Below, one piece after another: positions 6,046 through 7,616 of a stretch of 7,616 bases of DNA. The stretch's first letter is position 1. Each line of letters starts with the position of its first letter. This DNA is from Candidatus Zipacnadia bacterium (GTDB lineage Bacteria; Armatimonadota; Zipacnadia; Zipacnadales; Zipacnadaceae): contig JALGTV010000169.1 of assembly GCA_029821215.1 (NCBI GenBank), positions 1-7,616 of the forward strand, given 5' to 3'. Below the pieces are notes generated by a model. It was not told the DNA's origin. It saw only the letters and a program-made list of their open reading frames with translations, and searched no databases. A program made the position numbers and the translations under genes.

Positions 6046-6055
6046 CTGTGCTGTG
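6046..6055 (+). repeat. CTGTG direct duplication causing the nuoJ frameshift
   Basis: CTGTG occurs twice back to back, followed by CCTGCTGCC. Only deletion of one copy (or an equivalent -2 or +1 change) rejoins the two NuoJ halves. It is the same kind of lesion as the 71-bp duplication in nuoB, at a smaller scale. Confidence 0.85.
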
Positions 6056-6460
6056 CCTGCTGCCGTGTCTACTGGGAATTGCGGCGCTATACGGGTTGCT
6101 GGGCGGACATTTGCTCGTGGCGATTCAGACCCTGGTCTACGCTGGCGCAATTACCGTCCTGATTCTATTTGCGGTGCTGATGCTCCAGCGCATTGTCAAG
6201 GGCGGGCTCCTGGCCGGTAGTCAGCATCTGCTGGCGGGAGTGGTCGGAGCCGGAATGATGAGCGGCATAATTATGATTGGCATCATTCTCACCGGGTTTA
6301 GGCCGTTGCTGCGCCCGACCCAGGCCTCTCAATTCGCCGGTGACAACGTGCCGATGATTGGCGAGCTGTTCCTGACCAAGTACCTGCTGCCCTTTGAAGC
6401 CATTTCTATTGTGCTGTTGGTGGCGATGATTGGTGCTATTATCCTGGCGCGAAAGGAGCC

Positions 6461-6465
6461 GGAGG
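6461..6465 (+). promoter_or_regulatory. Shine-Dalgarno site of nuoK
   Basis: GGAGG lies four bases before ATG 6470, with a second AAGGAG at 6453-6458. It supports the upstream ATG over the GTG at 6530, at the cost of an unusual N-terminal extension on NuoK. Confidence 0.7.
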
Positions 6466-6469
6466 AATA

Positions 6470-6940
6470 ATGCCCTTTAAGCTGCCCGCTCTCCCGCCAG
6501 CGCCGGAAATCTATCTGCCCTCTATTCACGTGGGCCTGAGTCACTATCTGCTGCTGGCGGCGATACTGTTTGGCATGGGCTTGTTTGCAGTTATCACCCG
6601 CCGCCACGCGGTAGCAGTGCTGCTGGGCATTGAGCTGATGCTGAATGCCGCCAATATCAACCTGGTGGCCTTCAGCCACTATCTAAGTCCGCGCAGCAGC
6701 TTCGGTGAGGTGCTGTACAATACGGTTCTGGATGGGCAGATTTTTGCACTCATAGTCATCGCTCTGGCCGCCTGCGAAGCAGCCGTCGGCCTGGCTATCA
6801 TTCCTGGCTCTTTATCGCAATTTAGGCGTAGTCAATCCGGACGAAGTCCAAAAGCTCAAGTGGTGATGATCAGGGAACTGGGGACTGGGAACAGGGAACG
6901 GGGGATGGCAACGGCGAAACAATCGGAGGAATTTAGGTGA
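6470..6940 (+). CDS. nuoK: NADH-quinone oxidoreductase subunit K, with a frameshifted C-terminus
   Basis: NuoK is a three-helix membrane subunit with essential glutamates in the proton path. Both are visible: E55 in GIELMLNAANINLVAF and E103 in CEAAVGLAI. After codon 111 an extra C in ATTCCTGG (6803 or 6804) shifts the frame. As written, 45 foreign residues follow, running through a repeat array to a TGA at 6938-6940. Dropping that C gives LALYRNLGVVNPDEVQKLKW and TGA 6864-6866, the conserved NuoK ending, for a total of 131 residues. The true gene therefore most likely ends at 6866. The ATG at 6470 follows GGAGG (6461-6465) and overlaps the nuoJ TAA. It adds about 20 proline-rich residues before the usual start region GLSHYLLLAAILF; a GTG at 6530 would give a standard N-terminus but has no such ribosome site. 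The third helix and both Glu survive, so partial function is conceivable. Confidence 0.93.
   Translation: MPFKLPALPPAPEIYLPSIHVGLSHYLLLAAILFGMGLFAVITRRHAVAVLLGIELMLNAANINLVAFSHYLSPRSSFGEVLYNTVLDGQIFALIVIALAACEAAVGLAIIPGSLSQFRRSQSGRSPKAQVVMIRELGTGNRERGMATAKQSEEFR
6873..6904 (+). repeat. G-rich heptad array, left end of the cassette
   Basis: G-runs begin at 6873, 6880, 6887, 6894 and about 6901, a strict 7-bp period of GGGAACT-like units. Five G-runs with four-base linkers fit a G-quadruplex pattern on the + strand. It starts four bases after the second TGA of TGATGA at the restored nuoK end. Confidence 0.8.
6925..6930 (+). promoter_or_regulatory. Shine-Dalgarno site of the four-helix-bundle gene
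   Basis: GGAGGA sits six bases before GTG 6937, the best-formed ribosome site in the cassette. It decides the start, since no ATG is available near the conserved TYRTLDAWQKA region. Confidence 0.75.
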
Positions 6941-7314
6941 ACCCGGTAGGGACAACATACCGTACACTCGACGCCTGGCAAAAAGCCTGTGACTTAGTGG
7001 TTGATGTTTATCAGATCACACGGGTATTCCCTGACGATGAGAGGTTTGGACTTGTACAGCAGATGCGCCGGGCGGCTGTGTCCGTTCCAGCCAACCTGGC
7101 CGAAGGCTCCAGCCGTAGTAGCCGGAAGGATTATCGGCACTTTGTTGAGATTGCTGCTGGCTCGCTGCATGAACTGCGAACCTACTTGGAGCTAAGTCTT
7201 CGCCTTGGGTATTTAAGCGGCGATGATATGCGAAGACTCGACGCGGCCGCTGACCAGTTGGGAGCTATGTTATATGGTCTGGAGAAATCTCTGGAGAAAC
7301 TCACGACCACTTAA
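6937..7314 (+). CDS. four-helix-bundle protein (S23 / 23S rRNA intervening-sequence protein family)
   Basis: The 125-residue product matches the four-helix-bundle family often found within 23S rRNA intervening sequences. YRTLDAWQKACDLVVDVYQ lies at 8-26, then QMRRAAVSVPANLAEGSSR at 42-60, SSRKDYRHFVEIAAGSLHEL at 61-80, TYLELSLRLGYL at 82-93, and a final helix around LDAAADQLGAMLYGLEKSLE. The biochemical role of the family is not established; a small, helical, possibly RNA- or protein-binding bundle is the usual description. There is no signal peptide or membrane segment. It starts with GTG after GGAGGA. It separates nuoK from nuoL, has no known part in complex I, and is bracketed by inverted heptad arrays and TGATGA repeats, so it is most likely an inserted gene. 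The frame is intact, unlike several neighbours. Confidence 0.9.
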   Translation: MNPVGTTYRTLDAWQKACDLVVDVYQITRVFPDDERFGLVQQMRRAAVSVPANLAEGSSRSSRKDYRHFVEIAAGSLHELRTYLELSLRLGYLSGDDMRRLDAAADQLGAMLYGLEKSLEKLTTT

Positions 7315-7367
7315 TGGGGGAACAACAACCGATTGGAGGTTAGAGTCAGGCTATTGTCGTTGCTGTT

Positions 7368-7413
7368 CCCAGAACCCAGAACCCAGAACCCAGAACCCAG
7401 TACCCTGAACCCC
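7368..7413 (-). repeat. C-rich heptad array (CCCAGAA units), right end of the cassette
   Basis: C-runs start at 7368, 7375, 7382, 7389, 7396, 7403 and 7410, a strict 7-bp period. The first four units are CCCAGAA; the last three drift to CCCAGTA, CCCTGAA and CCCCTGA. On the - strand this is a GGGTTCT heptad array with G-quadruplex potential. It is the inverted counterpart of 6873-6904. It runs into the nuoL start: the ATG (7416-7418) lies inside the terminal CCCTGATGAC. Confidence 0.85.
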
Positions 7414-7415
7414 TG

Positions 7416-7616
7416 ATGACTAACATAGCGTGGATAATACCAATATTGCCGTTAGCGGCCTGCGCAGTGCTGATATTCTTCGGCAGCAAGCTGCTGCGCC
7501 GCATGGGCGAGGCGGTTGGCTGGATAGGCGTGGCGGGCATTGCCGCCACTATACCGCTGACTATTGGCTGTGTGATTGATCTGCTGCGGGGCTTGCCGCC
7601 GGCCAGCGGCAGCATT
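7416..7616 (+). CDS. nuoL: NADH-quinone oxidoreductase subunit L, 3'-partial
   Basis: NuoL is the distal, antiporter-like proton-pumping subunit of complex I, normally more than 600 residues; only the first 67 codons are in the window. The start MTNIAWIIPILPLAACAVLI with FFGSKLLRRMGEAVGWIGVA is the typical first helix and loop, and position after nuoK supports the call. The ATG is inside the end of the C-rich array, without a Shine-Dalgarno site, as expected if the gene once started by coupling to the nuoK stop (TGATG) and was cut off from it by the cassette. nuoM and nuoN would be expected beyond the window. Confidence 0.9.
   Translation, partial: MTNIAWIIPILPLAACAVLIFFGSKLLRRMGEAVGWIGVAGIAATIPLTIGCVIDLLRGLPPASGSI

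Larger units (their letters stand above)
5938..6470 (+). pseudogene. nuoJ: NADH-quinone oxidoreductase subunit J, frameshifted by a 5-bp duplication
   Basis: NuoJ is a small membrane subunit with about five helices whose third helix takes part in the conformational wave coupling quinone reduction to proton pumping. The first part, from ATG 5938, reads MTAEIWFNDFAFYLVAAIIL, then LLSALGVILARRVMHAALC, typical for the first helix. The frame then fails: CTGTG is repeated at 6046-6050 and 6051-6055. Removing one copy rejoins HAALC to LLPCLLGIAALYGLLGGH, then VAIQTLVYAGAITVLILF and the closing YLLPFEAISIVLLVAMIGAI, ending at TAA 6468-6470. The repaired protein has 175 residues, a normal length. As written, the upstream frame ends at 6162. 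The ATG overlaps the preceding gene's stop (ATGA). The TAA overlaps the nuoK ATG. The match across the break leaves no doubt about family; the frameshift may be real or a sequence error. Confidence 0.93.
6864..7419 (+). mobile_element. putative insertion cassette carrying the four-helix-bundle gene between nuoK and nuoL
   Basis: TGATGA flanks the block at 6864-6869 and 7414-7419. Inside, TCAGGG at the left edge (6870-6875) is mirrored by CCCTGA near the right edge (7403-7408). The left end has G-run heptads (6873-6904) and the right end C-run heptads (7368-7413), i.e. inverted relative to each other. The inner flanks also match in inverted orientation: GGCAACGGCGAAACAAT (6907-6923) against the complement of ATTGTCGTTGC (7353-7363). 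Removing the block and one TGATGA leaves TGG-TGATG-ACT, a nuoK stop/nuoL start overlap like the others in this operon. No recombinase is encoded inside unless the four-helix-bundle protein has a role. The mobile nature is inference from structure. Confidence 0.5.

Noticed and set aside
6046..6056. Programmed ribosomal frameshift in nuoJ
   Set aside because: No slippery heptamer or Shine-Dalgarno-like stimulator is present; a direct CTGTG duplication explains the shift more simply.

Overview
The window is a piece of a bacterial respiratory complex I (NADH:quinone oxidoreductase, nuo) operon. All genes are on the + strand in the order nuoB (5' end missing), nuoC, nuoD, nuoH, nuoI, nuoJ, nuoK, nuoL (3' end missing). 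nuoD is followed directly by nuoH, so the NADH-input module genes nuoE/F/G are not at their usual place. Base composition looks moderately GC-rich. I cannot name the organism. The compact operon without EFG, the REP-associated transposase remnant, the GGGAAC-type heptad repeats and the four-helix-bundle (S23-like) gene would fit a poorly characterised environmental lineage, but that is only an inference.

The backbone seems to have been built of tightly coupled genes. nuoB/nuoC overlap as ATGA, nuoJ/nuoK as TAATG, and the gene before nuoJ ends in an ATGA overlap with it. This backbone is loaded with accessory DNA, and almost all of it sits exactly at gene borders. (1) Between nuoC and nuoD lies about 1.1 kb: two arrays of a 31-bp repeat flank a decayed REP-associated tyrosine transposase (RAYT). 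The repeat unit is itself a truncated REP. (2) Between nuoH and nuoI are a G-rich octamer array and an inverted REP pair. (3) Between nuoI and nuoJ is a probable HhH-type DNA glycosylase gene broken by an in-frame TGA. (4) Between nuoK and nuoL is a gene for a four-helix-bundle protein, bracketed by oppositely oriented 7-bp iterons and by a TGATGA direct repeat. Taking out this last block and one TGATGA would restore a nuoK/nuoL TGATG overlap.

Several core genes are also broken by small lesions. nuoB carries an exact 71-bp tandem duplication, nuoJ a CTGTG duplication, and nuoK one extra C that costs it its conserved LKW end. nuoC, nuoD, nuoH and nuoI look intact. Either this copy of complex I is decaying (a second copy may exist elsewhere), or the sequence has several errors, or the tandem-duplication lesions are reversible. 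The most interesting features are the REP-derived 31-bp arrays around the transposase relic and the insertion cassette carrying the four-helix-bundle gene.
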